DNA from: JBFXAF01 sp050184585
Lineage (GTDB): Bacteria; Pseudomonadota; Alphaproteobacteria; Rhizobiales; Rhizobiaceae
Direction of reading: 5' to 3'
Assembly (NCBI GenBank): GCA_050184585.1
Contig: JBFXAF010000007.1
Coordinates: 62,001 to 126,000 of the forward strand
Length of the DNA stretch: 64,000 nucleotides
Shown here piece after piece: positions 1 to 10,400 of this stretch; position 1 is the stretch's first letter; every line of letters starts with the position of its first letter. The translations under genes were made by a program, and so were the position numbers. A model generated the notes under the pieces. The model had not been told where the DNA came from. It saw only the letters and a program-made list of their open reading frames with translations, and searched no databases.

Positions 1-1901
1 GCTTCGTAGACCGCAGGACTTCCGTGCTCATGCGGCGACTGAGAGAGAATTCGATGCCTGAAGCCGAAATCAGCGCCTCGGGCGCGGTCCTCGTGGAGGG
101 CCACCACGTCGGTGACCTGCAGGGCTTCCGCTTCACGGCCGATCCTGCAGCTGGCGGCGAGGACGCGCGCGCCGTCAAGGCAGCCGCCCAGAAGGCGCTG
201 GCCGCCGAGTTCGACGCGCGCGCCGAACGCTTCGCGGCTGCCGCCAACGGCGATTTCGCCCTCGGTTCGGACGGCCTGCTGCGCTGGATCGGGGCACCCG
301 TGGCGACGGTCACCAGTGGAGAGGATGCGCTGAAGCCGCGCGTCATCCTGTTGGCCGACGATCAGTTGACCGGGCCAGCGCGCGACAAGGTCGCGGCGCG
401 CGCCGAGCGCTACGTCGCCTATCAGGTGGAATCGCTGTTGAAGCCGCTGATCGACTTGCGCGGCGCGGAGCAGCTTTCCGGAATCGCCAAGGGAATCGCC
501 TTCCAGCTCTCCGAAAACTTCGGGTTGGTCAACCGGCGCGACATCGCCGAGGAGATGAAGGCCCTCGACCAGGACGGGCGCGCCGCCCTTCGGCGGCTGG
601 GGGTCCGTTTCGGCGCCTACCACATCTTCGTGCCGACCCTGATCAAGCCCGCACCGGCGGGACTGGCGACGCTGCTCTGGGCGCTCGGCAATGACGGCCG
701 CGACAAGCCAGGCTTCGGCGACGTGGTTCAGGCGCTCGCGCAGGGACGAACGTCCGTCGTCGTCGATCAGACCTTCGACAAGTCGTTCTACAGGCTGGCC
801 GGCTTCCGCGTGCTAGGCCGGCGCGCCGTGCGCGTCGACATTCTCGAACGCCTGGCCGATCTGATCAGGCCGGCGCTGGCATGGAACCCGGGACCGTCCC
901 CGCGTCCGGACGGCGCGTTCGGCGGCGCATTCGTGGTGACGCCGCCGATGATGTCGATCCTCGGCGCCAACGCCGACGACATGGAGGAAATCCTGAGAGG
1001 GCTCGGCTATCGCGGCGAGGCGAAGCCGGTGGCCGAAGTCAAGGACCGCCTGGCCACGCTCGACGCCGAGGCCGCAGCAAAGGCGTCAGAGGCCGCCGCA
1101 AAGTCCGTGGCCGCCGGGACCGTTGCTGCCGAGGGATCCGCCGCCGAAGCGGTTACTCCGGATATCTCTGGAGAGCCGGACGAACGCGTCGAGGGTGCGG
1201 ACGATGCGGGGGCGGATCACGGCGACGAAATGGCCGATCCCAATGTGCCGGCGACGCCGGAAGCGGGCGAAGCCGTGGCAAATCCTGCCGCGCAGGGCGA
1301 GACCGTCGAAACGGAACCGCTCGCGCCTCCCGACCTCGTTGCGCCCGACCCGGTCATCGCCGAAGCTGCGGCCACGCCGATGGCCGACCATGGCGACGAG
1401 ATGGCCGATCCGAATGTGGCTCCGACGCCTGTCCACGGAGACGCCGAGGCGAGTGCTCAATCGGCGGAGGAGAAACCGGCGGAAGCCGGGCAGGAGGAGC
1501 CGAAGCCGATCATGGTCTGGCGGCCCGGCCGGTTCGACCGCCCCCGGCATGGCCAGCGGCAGGGCAGGCCGAACCGCGGCGGCCCCCGACATCAGCAGCC
1601 GGCGGGTGAGCAGAGTCAGCAGCCGCGCCGCGACGCCGAGGCGCGTGAAGGAGAGCGTCGCGAGGGCGGTCGCCAGCGCTTCGAGAAGCGCTTCAAGGGC
1701 AATGATGGTCGCCCCGGCGGCAAGCCCGGCACCCGGCGCGAGGAGGGCGAACACAGGAGCCGCAATGGCCAGCGCCGGCCAGAGAGGAGCGAGCGTTCCG
1801 AGGCCAAGTCCGAAAGGCCGCGCGAGGAGCGCGCGAAGCCCTTCGATCCGGACTCGCCCTTCGCCAAGCTGGCCGCGCTACGCGACCAGTTGAAGAAATA
1901 G
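1..1901 (+). CDS. DEAD/DEAH-type helicase, C-terminal part (5' end outside window)
   Basis: The frame is open from the first bases of the window with no stop, so this is the 3' part of a longer gene; the Met codons at 24 and 54 are probably internal. About 300 residues of ordinary globular sequence (for example LLKPLIDLRGAEQLSGIA and ALRRLGVRFGAYHIFVPTL) resemble the C-terminal half of the large Suv3-like helicases that precede the S4/fdxA/carD genes in Rhizobiales. The helicase motor motifs themselves are upstream and not visible, so the family call rests on the C-terminal region and synteny. The last ~280 residues are low-complexity: an Ala/Glu-rich stretch with two copies of DHGDEMADPNV, then an Arg/Gly/Gln-rich tail that probably binds RNA. 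It ends 31 bases before the S4-domain gene. Confidence 0.75.
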   Translation, partial: FVDRRTSVLMRRLRENSMPEAEISASGAVLVEGHHVGDLQGFRFTADPAAGGEDARAVKAAAQKALAAEFDARAERFAAAANGDFALGSDGLLRWIGAPVATVTSGEDALKPRVILLADDQLTGPARDKVAARAERYVAYQVESLLKPLIDLRGAEQLSGIAKGIAFQLSENFGLVNRRDIAEEMKALDQDGRAALRRLGVRFGAYHIFVPTLIKPAPAGLATLLWALGNDGRDKPGFGDVVQALAQGRTSVVVDQTFDKSFYRLAGFRVLGRRAVRVDILERLADLIRPALAWNPGPSPRPDGAFGGAFVVTPPMMSILGANADDMEEILRGLGYRGEAKPVAEVKDRLATLDAEAAAKASEAAAKSVAAGTVAAEGSAAEAVTPDISGEPDERVEGADDAGADHGDEMADPNVPATPEAGEAVANPAAQGETVETEPLAPPDLVAPDPVIAEAAATPMADHGDEMADPNVAPTPVHGDAEASAQSAEEKPAEAGQEEPKPIMVWRPGRFDRPRHGQRQGRPNRGGPRHQQPAGEQSQQPRRDAEAREGERREGGRQRFEKRFKGNDGRPGGKPGTRREEGEHRSRNGQRRPERSERSEAKSERPREERAKPFDPDSPFAKLAALRDQLKK

Positions 1902-1932
1902 GCCGGATGGCCGCCCGCTTTCGTGCGCGCTG

Positions 1933-2271
1933 ATGGCCGGCGAAGGCAGGCAGCGACTGGACCGCTGGCTGTTTTTCGCTCGCATCGCCAAGTCGCGCAC
2001 CCTGGCGCAGAAAATGGTCGAGGCCGGCCGGGTACGCATCAATGCCAACAAGACCATGCATGCCGACGCGCAGGTCGCCCCGGGCGACGTGCTGACGGTG
2101 ACGCTGGATCGCCGCATCCTCGTCTGCCGGATACTCACCCCGGGAACGCGGCGTGGGCCAGCCGCCGAAGCGCGGCTCATCTACGAGGACCTGTCGGGCC
2201 CGCCATCGAGCGAAGCCCCTCCCGACCAACTGCCCCGCCTGCGGGAAATCAGGAGGCCGCCCGGGAGGTGA
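1933..2271 (+). CDS. S4-domain RNA-binding protein (Hsp15-like)
   Basis: A 112-residue protein with an N-terminal S4 fold at about residues 8–70, recognisable from RLDRWLFFARIAKSR, the conserved G-R-V-R-I-N strand and a following hydrophobic segment. S4 proteins of this size (HslR/Hsp15-like) bind structured RNA; Hsp15 itself handles stalled 50S subunits. The ATG at 1933 is chosen because the S4 motif begins a few residues in, and it sits just after the helicase stop, suggesting co-transcription. The Pro/Arg-rich C-terminus is typical of rhizobial members. The precise RNA target cannot be told from sequence. Confidence 0.85.
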   Translation: MAGEGRQRLDRWLFFARIAKSRTLAQKMVEAGRVRINANKTMHADAQVAPGDVLTVTLDRRILVCRILTPGTRRGPAAEARLIYEDLSGPPSSEAPPDQLPRLREIRRPPGR

Positions 2272-2377
2272 CCGGCGGAAAATCCTTCTCATGCCGCGCC
2301 TTTGCGCCGCGTTGGGCAACCTTGCGAGTCCCTGACAAAGCCGCTACCTCAACCCAAAGGCCGGCCGGAAGCGCACA

Positions 2378-2716
2378 ATGACCTACGTCGTCACAGACAA
2401 CTGCATCAAGTGCAAGTACATGGACTGCATCGAGGTGTGCCCGGTCGACTGCTTCTACGAAGGCGAAAACATGCTCGTCATCCACCCGGATGAGTGCATC
2501 GACTGCGGCGTCTGCGAGCCCGAATGCCCCGCCGATGCGATCAAGCCCGACACCGAACCCAGTCTCGACACCTGGCTGAAGGTGAACGCCGAGTACTCCG
2601 AGAAGTGGCCGAACATCACATCCAAGAAGGAGCCGCCCGCGGACGCGAAGTCGTTCGACGGTGTGCAGGGAAAGTTCGAGAAGTACTTCTCGGAAGCGCC
2701 CGGTGAAGGAGACTGA
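2378..2716 (+). CDS. fdxA: Seven-iron ferredoxin (3Fe-4S/4Fe-4S)
   Basis: A 112-residue soluble ferredoxin of the FdxA/7Fe type, a low-potential electron carrier. Two cluster-binding regions are visible: Cys9, Cys12, Cys17 and Cys21 (the latter followed by Pro), then Cys40, Cys43, Cys46 and Cys50 (again followed by Pro). Cys25, four residues after the first CP, and the arrangement CPVDC are as in known FdxA proteins. The C-terminal ~50 residues, with the acidic/aromatic NAEYSEKWPNI segment, are the usual extension of alphaproteobacterial FdxA. GGAAG lies just upstream of the ATG. It sits between the S4 gene and carD, a common rhizobial order. Its redox partner is not evident here. Confidence 0.95.
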   Translation: MTYVVTDNCIKCKYMDCIEVCPVDCFYEGENMLVIHPDECIDCGVCEPECPADAIKPDTEPSLDTWLKVNAEYSEKWPNITSKKEPPADAKSFDGVQGKFEKYFSEAPGEGD

Positions 2717-3080
2717 GCGGACCGCAAGCGACGGTCCAAATGCTCCCACGGAAGGCTTCACGGGTTAACCGAATTGCCCGGCCTTGGGCCGGTGGCCGCT
2801 TCGCGCTTGCGGCAAATTGTTGATTCTTGCACATTTTTATGCTAGGTCATTTCCCCATGCCGATGGCACAACGTCGATTCAAGGCGCGCGCGCTTTAATC
2901 ATTGAAAGGTGAAAACCGGCTTCCGGAACAGGGCGACCTGGGCCAGGCGACGGCGCTTTGCGCGCACGTGGGCTTTTCGGAGACGGCTGATCCAATCGTT
3001 GTGCGGCTCGGGAAGCGTCGGCTTCCCGTACTGAATCCCCGGCGATCGTCGTCGGGGCCGCAACAGGAGTACAGGGCGTA
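2717..3080 (+). other. Intergenic region before carD; candidate promoter only
   Basis: This 364-base gap holds no convincing gene. Its most AT-rich part is around 2812–2850, where TTGTTG (2817) and TATGCT (2838) could form a weak sigma70-type promoter for carD, although the spacing of 15 is short. The remainder would then be a long 5' leader with several GC-rich inverted stretches. AGGAG upstream of the ATG at 3081 is a plausible ribosome-binding site. No riboswitch consensus was recognised. Confidence 0.35.
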
Positions 3081-3659
3081 ATGGCGACCGTCACCCAGAA
3101 GAAGAACACCAACGCGCGTCACGGCTTCAAGACCGGTGAGTACATCGTCTATCCTGCGCACGGCGTCGGACAGATTGTGTCCATCGACGAGCAGGAAGTC
3201 GCGGGCATGAAGCTCGAGCTGTTCGTCATCGATTTCCAGAAGGACAAGATGCGCCTCAAAGTCCCCGTTGCGAAGGCGACGTCGATCGGCATGCGCAAGC
3301 TGTCCGAGACCGACTATGTCGATCGCGCGCTGAAGGTGGTTCAGGGGCGCGCCCGCGTGAAGCGCACCATGTGGTCGCGCCGTGCCCAGGAATACGACGC
3401 CAAGATCAATTCCGGCGACCTGATCTCGATTTCCGAGGTGGTGCGGGACCTCTATCGTGCCGAGAACCAGCCCGAGCAGTCTTACTCCGAGCGCCAGCTC
3501 TACGAGGCCGCCCTGGACCGCATGGCCCGCGAGATCGCGGCAGTGAACAAGATGTCGGAGACCGAGGCCGTACGGCTCATCGAGGCCAACCTGAACAAGG
3601 GCCCGCGCCGTGGCCCCAAGTCGGAAGCCGAAGAGGCCGAGCACGAGGAAGCGGCGTAA
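3081..3659 (+). CDS. carD: CarD family transcriptional regulator
   Basis: A 192-residue protein with the CarD/CdnL/TRCF RNA-polymerase-interaction domain at about residues 14–75 (GEYIVYPAHGVGQIVSI) followed by a helical C-terminal DNA-binding half. CarD proteins bind the RNA polymerase beta subunit and stabilise open complexes at many promoters, including rRNA promoters. The final ~25 residues are Lys/Arg then Glu rich, as in rhizobial CarD. Length fits the family. It follows fdxA after a 364-base gap, so it probably has its own promoter, and a strong intrinsic terminator follows its stop codon. Confidence 0.95.
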   Translation: MATVTQKKNTNARHGFKTGEYIVYPAHGVGQIVSIDEQEVAGMKLELFVIDFQKDKMRLKVPVAKATSIGMRKLSETDYVDRALKVVQGRARVKRTMWSRRAQEYDAKINSGDLISISEVVRDLYRAENQPEQSYSERQLYEAALDRMAREIAAVNKMSETEAVRLIEANLNKGPRRGPKSEAEEAEHEEAA

Positions 3660-3683
3660 CCCCGCTCCCACGAGTTCGCGAAG

Positions 3684-3710
3684 AACCCGGCCCCCGGGCC
3701 GGGTTTTTCT
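3684..3710 (+). terminator. Rho-independent terminator after carD
   Basis: A GC-rich hairpin (ACCCGGCC ... GGCCGGGT) is followed at once by a run of five T, 25 bases after the carD stop. It closes the helicase–S4–fdxA–carD block. Confidence 0.88.
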
Positions 3711-3787
3711 TTGGCCGGCGTATTTCTGCTGCATTGCAATAGAAGTGGTGCGCTGCAATATCCGCCTCCACAACCGGAGGAACGGAC

Positions 3788-4570
3788 ATGGGCAAACGTC
3801 GCGCAGCGATCGTCAGCGGATCGACATCGGGCATAGGCCTCGCCATCGCGCGCGCGCTCGCCGCCGATGGCTGCGACGTGGCTCTCAACTCATTCTCCGA
3901 CACGCCGGAAGACCGCGCGCTCGCCACCGCGCTCGCGACCGAGTTCGGCGTGTCGGCGGTCTACCTCAGGGCCGACATGGCCCGGCCCGATGACTGCCGC
4001 GCCCTGGTGGCGCAGGGCATCCGGGCGTTCGGTCGGCTCGATATCCTGGTCAACAATGCGGGCGTCCAGCATGTCGCTCCCGTCGAGGCGTTCCCCGCAG
4101 AAGCATGGGATCGCATCATCGCGATCAATCTGTCGTCGGCATTCCACACCATCGCGGCCGCGCTGCCCGCCATGAAGGCAGCCGGCAGGGGCCGGATCGT
4201 CAACATAGCCTCGGCGCACGGGCTGCGGGCCTCGCCGTACAAGTCGGCCTATGTCGCGGCAAAGCACGGCGTGGTCGGGCTGACGAAGACAGTGGCGCTG
4301 GAGACCGCCGAGGCCGGCGTGACCTGCAACGCCATCTGCCCTGGCTATGTGCTGACACCTCTGGTCGAGGCGCAGATTCCCGACCAGATGAAGACGCACG
4401 GCATGGATCGCGAGACGGTGGTGAAGACGATCATGCTGGCCAAGCAGCCGACTCGGCAATTCGCGACGGTCGAGCAGGTGGCGGCGGCGGCGACGTTTCT
4501 CTGCTCGGAAGCGGCCGCGCAGATCACGGGGACAACCATCTCCATCGACGGCGGCTGGACGGCCCAATAG
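3788..4570 (+). CDS. bdhA: D-3-hydroxybutyrate dehydrogenase
   Basis: A 260-residue short-chain dehydrogenase. It shows the NAD-binding glycine motif SGSTSGIG near residue 11, NNAG, and the catalytic Ser–Tyr–Lys arrangement in SAHGLRASPYKSAYVAAKHG. The C-terminal region (ICPGYVLTPLVEAQIPDQ, then the KQPTRQFATVEQVA segment) is characteristic of BdhA, which interconverts 3-hydroxybutyrate and acetoacetate in the polyhydroxybutyrate cycle. CCGGAGGAACGGAC precedes the ATG and provides a clear Shine-Dalgarno. The gene stands between the carD terminator and an aldehyde dehydrogenase on the same strand. Confidence 0.93.
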   Translation: MGKRRAAIVSGSTSGIGLAIARALAADGCDVALNSFSDTPEDRALATALATEFGVSAVYLRADMARPDDCRALVAQGIRAFGRLDILVNNAGVQHVAPVEAFPAEAWDRIIAINLSSAFHTIAAALPAMKAAGRGRIVNIASAHGLRASPYKSAYVAAKHGVVGLTKTVALETAEAGVTCNAICPGYVLTPLVEAQIPDQMKTHGMDRETVVKTIMLAKQPTRQFATVEQVAAAATFLCSEAAAQITGTTISIDGGWTAQ

Positions 4571-4651
4571 GCCGCTGCGGAGACATCCGGTCGATCGCTG
4601 TACCCAGATGCATCCCGGATCGCTATAGTGGCGGTCCGAAAGCGAGGCCGA

Positions 4652-6070
4652 ATGTTGCACGATGCCCAGGAGACGCTTCGCAAGCGGTTCCAAGCACAGA
4701 AGTCCGCCTACGAGGCGGAGCCCTTTCCGGACCAAGCCGTGCGTCGGGATCGGCTTAAGCGCCTGCTTGCGATCACCGAGAAGCACGAGGCGGAGTTCTG
4801 CGCGGCCATCGACGCCGACTTCGGCGGCCGGTCCGCGTACGAGACGCGCATCGCCGAGCTGATGGTGGTGAGGATCGGCATTCGTCATGCGCTCCGCCAT
4901 CTCGCGACCTGGATGCGCCCACGCAGGATCGCCACCAGCCTTCCCTTTCTCCCCGGGCGCAACATGCTGCTGCGCCAGCCGCTCGGCGTCGTCGGCATCG
5001 TCTCGCCCTGGAACTATCCGTTCCAGCTCGCTGTCGCTCCGGCGACGGAGGCGCTCGCCGCCGGCAACCGTGTCCTCATCAAGCCATCGGAACTGACCCC
5101 CGCCTTCTCCAGGCTGCTCGCGTCGCTCCTCGCCCAGTACTTCGACCCGGGAGAGGCGAGCGTCATCGAAGGCGATGCGGAGGTGGGCAAGGCTTTCGTG
5201 TCCCTGCCCTTCGATCATCTCGTGTTCACCGGCTCGACGGCGGTCGGCCGCAAGGTCGCCGAAGCGGCGTCGAAGAACCTGACGCCCGTGACGCTCGAAC
5301 TCGGAGGCAAGTCGCCGGCCATCTTCGATGCTTCCGTGGACCTGGACGCGGCGGCCGCGAGCGTCGCCCACGCGAAGCTGCTCAACGCCGGCCAGACCTG
5401 CATCGCGCCCGACTACCTCATGGTGCCAACGGGCATGGCCGGCATCGCTGCGGAGAAGCTGTCGGCCACGATGAAAAGCCTCTATCCGACATTGCGCGAC
5501 AATCCGGACTACACGGCGATCGTCAGCGACCGCCACTACCAGCGCCTCCAGTCCCTGGTCGCAGAGGTGCGTGACGGCGGCGCCCGGGTCATCGAGGTGA
5601 TGCCGTCCGATGGTGCGACCGCGAACACGCGCAAGTTCCCGCCGACGCTGGTGGTCGGCGCCGATGCCGACAGCCGCCTGATGAGCGAGGAGATTTTCGG
5701 ACCGGTTCTGCCCATCGTCGAATACGCGGACCCCGGCGAGGCGATCGCCTATGTCAACGCACGCGAGCGCCCCCTGGCGTTCTACTGGTTCGGCCGCGAC
5801 CGCGCGATCCGAGGGCGCATGCTGCGCGAGACGATCGCCGGAGGCGTGACGATCAACGACTGCCTGCTCCACCTGGCGCAGGAGCGCCAGCCCTTCGGCG
5901 GGGTCGGCGCCAGCGGGATGGGCGCGTATCACGGCGAGTGGGGCTTCCGCACCTTCAGCAAGGAGAAGCCTGTCTTCATCCAGTCCAGGCTGAACAGCGG
6001 GGCACTGATCCGTCCGCCCTACGGCAAGCGCATCGAGGCGGTGATGCGCTTTCTGAAGCTCATCACCTGA
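4652..6070 (+). CDS. Coniferyl-aldehyde-type dehydrogenase
   Basis: A 472-residue class-3-like aldehyde dehydrogenase. Visible features are the NAD-binding/active-site segments FTGSTAVG, the catalytic Glu in TLELGGKSPAIFD, the nucleophilic Cys in NAGQTCIAPDY and the C-terminal FGGVGASGMGAYHG. The combination of QTCIAPDY with a C-terminal RPPYGKR is typical of coniferyl aldehyde dehydrogenases (CalB-like), which oxidise aromatic aldehydes; actual substrate is inferred. The ATG at 4652 is preferred over the in-frame GTG at 4628 because AGCGAGG lies just upstream of it. It follows bdhA on the same strand by about 80 bases and may be co-transcribed. Confidence 0.82.
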   Translation: MLHDAQETLRKRFQAQKSAYEAEPFPDQAVRRDRLKRLLAITEKHEAEFCAAIDADFGGRSAYETRIAELMVVRIGIRHALRHLATWMRPRRIATSLPFLPGRNMLLRQPLGVVGIVSPWNYPFQLAVAPATEALAAGNRVLIKPSELTPAFSRLLASLLAQYFDPGEASVIEGDAEVGKAFVSLPFDHLVFTGSTAVGRKVAEAASKNLTPVTLELGGKSPAIFDASVDLDAAAASVAHAKLLNAGQTCIAPDYLMVPTGMAGIAAEKLSATMKSLYPTLRDNPDYTAIVSDRHYQRLQSLVAEVRDGGARVIEVMPSDGATANTRKFPPTLVVGADADSRLMSEEIFGPVLPIVEYADPGEAIAYVNARERPLAFYWFGRDRAIRGRMLRETIAGGVTINDCLLHLAQERQPFGGVGASGMGAYHGEWGFRTFSKEKPVFIQSRLNSGALIRPPYGKRIEAVMRFLKLIT

Positions 6071-6326
6071 AAGCCGGCAAGTCTGCTGACTGCTCCTGCC
6101 AATCGCGATGCAGCGGGCGCATCAGCCAACAGATCCGCCATTCGCCGGCCATCGTTGATCGGCCGGTCAAAAATTGTGACTTTTGTGCGCTGCAACTTTC
6201 GGCTAAAAGGCCCGCGGCTCCGGTTCGGGCGACCGCAGCGTTTGAAACGGGATACGCGCGCACCCATATCGCCCCTGCCGCTCACGCGGCCGTGAATTGG
6301 TCGTGAAGGCGCGGGACGCTCACGGA

Positions 6327-7463
6327 ATGCCGAAGATCAGATTTCACAAGATAGCGGCACTCGTCGTGCTGGCAGGGTTCGCGGCCTGGATCGCGACTGG
6401 CGAATTTTCGGCTGTGGGCAGCGCCCAGGACGAGGCCGCGCCCAAGACGCCCGAGGTTGTCGAGGAAGCGAAGCCGCCGCTGCGCACGGTCGCGGTGGTC
6501 ACCCCGCCCCGGGTCAACCATTCCCGGGCGATCCGGCTTGCCGGGCAGACCGAAGCCAACAAGCGTGCCGTGCTGACGGTCCGCGCCGCGGGGATCATCG
6601 ACGAACTCAACGTCAGCCAGGGCGACCGCGTGGACATGGGCGACCTGATCCTCAAGCTCGATGCCGAGGGCAAGGACGCGGCGCTCGAATCCGCCGAGGC
6701 CGTGCTCGCGCAGCGCCAGGCCGAATTCGAGGCCGCCGAGCGGCTTGCGAAGTCAGGCTCGATTCCCAAGCTTCAACTCGACACGGCGCGCGCGGCGCTT
6801 GCCGCGGCGAAGGCGCAGGTCGAGGCGGCGAAGGCCGAGATCGAACGCACCCAGGTGCGGGCGCCATTCGCCGGGGTCGTTGACCGCGTCGACGTCGAAC
6901 TGGGCGCTTCGGCGGCCCAGGGCGCGCAGGTCGCGACGATCATCAACCTCGACCCCATCCTCGGGCGTGGCGAGGTGAGCGAACGCGAACTGGTGCATCT
7001 GAAGATCGGCGATCCGGCGGATGTGAGGCTGGTCGACGGTTCGACGGTCAAGGGCGATCTTCGCTACATCAGCCGCGATGCTTCGTCGGCGACACGAACC
7101 TTCCGCGCCGAGGTGGCCATTCCGAACCCGGAGGGGAGGGTGCCCGCGGGCATGACCGCCGAGATCGTGCTGCGTACAGAACCAGTCGATTCCGTCATCC
7201 TGCCGCGCTCGATCATTACTCTCTCCCGGTCGGGCGACCTCGGCATCCGTGCGGTCGATCCCGAAAACAAAGTCGTGTTCTTTCCGATCGATCTCGTCGA
7301 CGACATCGAGAACGGCCTCGTGCTGGGCGGCGTTCCCGCCGATGCGCGGGTCATCGTCGCCGGCCAGGACATCGTCAGCGAAGGCGACATCGTGAATCCC
7401 GTCGAGGCCGATCCAGAGAAGGTGAAGGAGCTGATCGGCGAAGTCACGGGCGAGACCCAGTAG
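6327..7463 (+). CDS. RND efflux periplasmic adaptor (membrane fusion protein)
   Basis: A 378-residue HlyD/AcrA-family adaptor. An N-terminal hydrophobic signal or anchor (residues about 6–30) is followed by a lipoyl-like half (GIIDELNVSQGDRVDMGD), an Ala/Glu-rich coiled-coil hairpin at about residues 120–180 and the second half-lipoyl segment (RAPFAGVVDRVDVELGA). The protein would link the inner-membrane RND pump to an outer-membrane channel. ATG at 6327 gives a clean signal sequence; TTG 6297 and GTG 6303 are in-frame alternatives. The pump gene starts 7 bases after its stop. No TolC-like gene is nearby. Confidence 0.9.
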   Translation: MPKIRFHKIAALVVLAGFAAWIATGEFSAVGSAQDEAAPKTPEVVEEAKPPLRTVAVVTPPRVNHSRAIRLAGQTEANKRAVLTVRAAGIIDELNVSQGDRVDMGDLILKLDAEGKDAALESAEAVLAQRQAEFEAAERLAKSGSIPKLQLDTARAALAAAKAQVEAAKAEIERTQVRAPFAGVVDRVDVELGASAAQGAQVATIINLDPILGRGEVSERELVHLKIGDPADVRLVDGSTVKGDLRYISRDASSATRTFRAEVAIPNPEGRVPAGMTAEIVLRTEPVDSVILPRSIITLSRSGDLGIRAVDPENKVVFFPIDLVDDIENGLVLGGVPADARVIVAGQDIVSEGDIVNPVEADPEKVKELIGEVTGETQ

Positions 7464-7470
7464 GCCCCCG

Positions 7471-10400
7471 ATGGACATCGTCCGCCTCGCGATACGCAAT
7501 GCACGGTTGACCCTGTCGGTCCTGGCGTTCTTCCTGATCGCCGGGACAGTGGCCTACATCTCGATCCCGAAGGAGGCCGAGCCCGACGTCGCGATCCCGA
7601 TCATCTACATCAGTCTCGCCTATCAGGGCATCTCGCCGGAGGATTCCGAGCGCCTTCTGCTGCGGCCGGTCGAGACCAAGGTCAAGAGCATCAAGGGCAT
7701 CAAGGAGATGCGCTCCGCCGCCTATGAGGGCGGGGGCTATGTGCTGCTCGAGTTCGATCCGTCCACCGATCTCGATACCGCGCTCATAGACACCCGCAGC
7801 AAGGTCGACGATGCCCGGCGCGACCTGCCGGACGGCGTCGAGGAGCCAACGGTCAACGAGGTCAACGTCTCGGAATTCCCGGTGCTCGTCGTCACCCTGT
7901 CGGGTCACGTCCCGGAGCGCGTGCTGACGCTCGCCGCGCGCCAGCTGCGCGATCAGATCGAAGAGGTGCCGGGTGTGCTCGAGGGCGTGCTGCAGGGCGC
8001 ACGCGAGGACCTCGTCGAAGTCATTATCGATCCGGTGAAGCTTTCATCCTACGGGCTTCGCCTCGACCAGATGATCCAGGGCATCGGCGCCTCCAACAGC
8101 CTTGTCGCTGCCGGCGCGCTCGAAGGATCGGAGGGCAAGTACGCCGTCAAGGTCCCGGCGCTGATCGAGACGGTCGACGACGTCGCCAACCTGCCGATCG
8201 TCGCCGGTCCGAACGCGGTGGTGCGCGCCCGCGACCTCGCCACCATCCGCTCGACTTGGAAGGACGCCGAAACCATCACGCGGCTGAACGGCGAGCCGGC
8301 TATCGCCATCGAAGTGAAGAAGCGCATCGGCGCCAACCTGGTCGACACGGTCGGGGCCGTGAAGGCGTTGGCCGACAATTTCCAGAAGCAGCTGCCCGAG
8401 GGGATGAACGTCACCTACACGCAGGACAAGTCAGTCTTCATCAACCAGCTTCTCGGCGAACTGCAGAACCACGTCGTCATCGCCGTCATTCTGGTCGGGA
8501 TCGTCATCCTCTACGCGCTGTCCGGCCGTGCATCGCTGGTCATCGGCCTGGCCATTCCCTCTTCCTTCCTGATGGGCATACTGCTCCTCGGACTGATGGG
8601 CTTCACGATCAACATGATCGTGCTGTTCAGCCTCATACTCGCCGTCGGCATGCTGGTCGACGACGCCATCATCGTCACCGAGTTCGCGGAACGGCGCATG
8701 ATGGAGGGTATGCCGCGCGAGCAAGCGTTCGAACTGGCCGCCAAGCGCATGGCGGGACCGGTCATCGCCGCGACGATGACGCGCGTCGCGGCGTTCTCGC
8801 CGCTGCTGTTCTGGCCGGGCATCGTCGGCGACTTCATGAAGTATCTGCCAATCACGCTGATCGTGACCCTGTCGGCCTCGATGCTCTACGCGCTGGTCTT
8901 CACCCCCACCATCGGCGCCAAATTCGCGAAGGTGAACCATTTCGAGGAGACCGGAGCGCACAACGACGGCTGGTACATGGGCATCGTCAAGCTTGCGGTG
9001 CGGTTCCCGAAGACCGTGCTCCTGCTGACCGTCGCGCTGCTGGTCGGGGTGCAGTACGGCTACTCGCAGTATGGCAAGGGCGTCGAGTTCTTCCCGAGCG
9101 TCGAGCCTGACTACGGCCTGCTCTACGTGCACGCGCGGGGCAACCTGTCCCTCGCCGAGATGGACGCCGCCACGCGCGAGGCCGAACGCCGCCTTCTCGG
9201 CTGGCCGGGCGTCGAGTCCGTCTATACGCGCTCGGGCAAGAGCCGCGGAATGGTCGATGTGCCGGAGGACGTGGTCGGCGTCATCCAGTACGAATTCGTC
9301 GACTGGCGCGAACGCAAATCGGCGAACGACATCCTCGACGATCTCCGCGTGACGATGGCCGGCATTCCCGGGGTCGACGTGGAAGTGCGCGTTCCGGATG
9401 CGGGACCGCCGACGGGCAAGCCGATCCAGATCAGGCTTTCGTCGGTCGACCCGACCGGACTGGAAGACAAGGCGAGGGCAATCGCCGCCCGTATCGGCGG
9501 CGTGCCCGGCGTGATCGACATCAATGATGGCCTGCCGCCTCCGGGCGTGGACTGGGCGCTCAAGGTCGATCGTACCAAGGCGGCGCAATACGGGATCAGC
9601 CCGATGTCGGTCGGCGTGGTGGTTCAACTCGTCACGACCGGACTGAAGCTGACCGACTACCGGCCGGCAGGCGCCGACGACGCTGTCGACATCCGACTGA
9701 GGTTGCCGGAGGACCGTCGCACGCTTTCGACGCTCGACCAGCTCCGCGTCGAGACAGCGCAGGGCTCGGTGCCGATCTCCAACTTCGTCGAGCGCGTCGC
9801 GGAGCCGCGCGTCGGCGTATTGAACCGGATCGACGGCGAGCGGACGATCGTGGTGGAATCCAACATTTCCACCTCGCACCAGGTCGCCGCCGTGCAGGCA
9901 GAGGTATCGCGCGTCGTCGGCGAGATGGATCTCGGCGCCGCCAAGTTCAAGCTTGCGGGGTCCAATCAGGACAGCGAGGAAGCCGGCGCCTTCCTCAGCC
10001 GCGCCTTCGGAGCGGCGATCTTCCTGATCTTCGTGGTGCTGCTGGCCCAGTTCAACAAGTTCACCAGCGTGTTCCTCGTGCTGATGACCGTCATCATGTC
10101 GACCATCGGCGTGTTCCTCGGCCTGCTGCTCACCGGCCAGTCTTTCGGCATCGTGATGTCGGGGCTCGGGGTCATCGCGCTTGCGGGCGTAGTTGTGAAC
10201 AACAACATCGTGCTGATCGACACCTACGACCGGCTCCGCGAGGAGGGCTGGAACAAGATGGACGCGGTTCTGCAGACCTGTCGCGAACGGGCGCGGCCGG
10301 TGGTGCTGACCGCCGTCTCGGCGATCCTCGGCGTGCTGCCGATCGCATTCGGCCTCGGACTGGAAATCTTCCACCACGAAACGACGATCAACGCGCCGTC

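Noticed and set aside
3890..5932. 680-codon minus-strand frame opposite bdhA and the aldehyde dehydrogenase
   Set aside because: His/Arg/Asp-rich with no domain, typical of the complementary frame of GC-rich genes.
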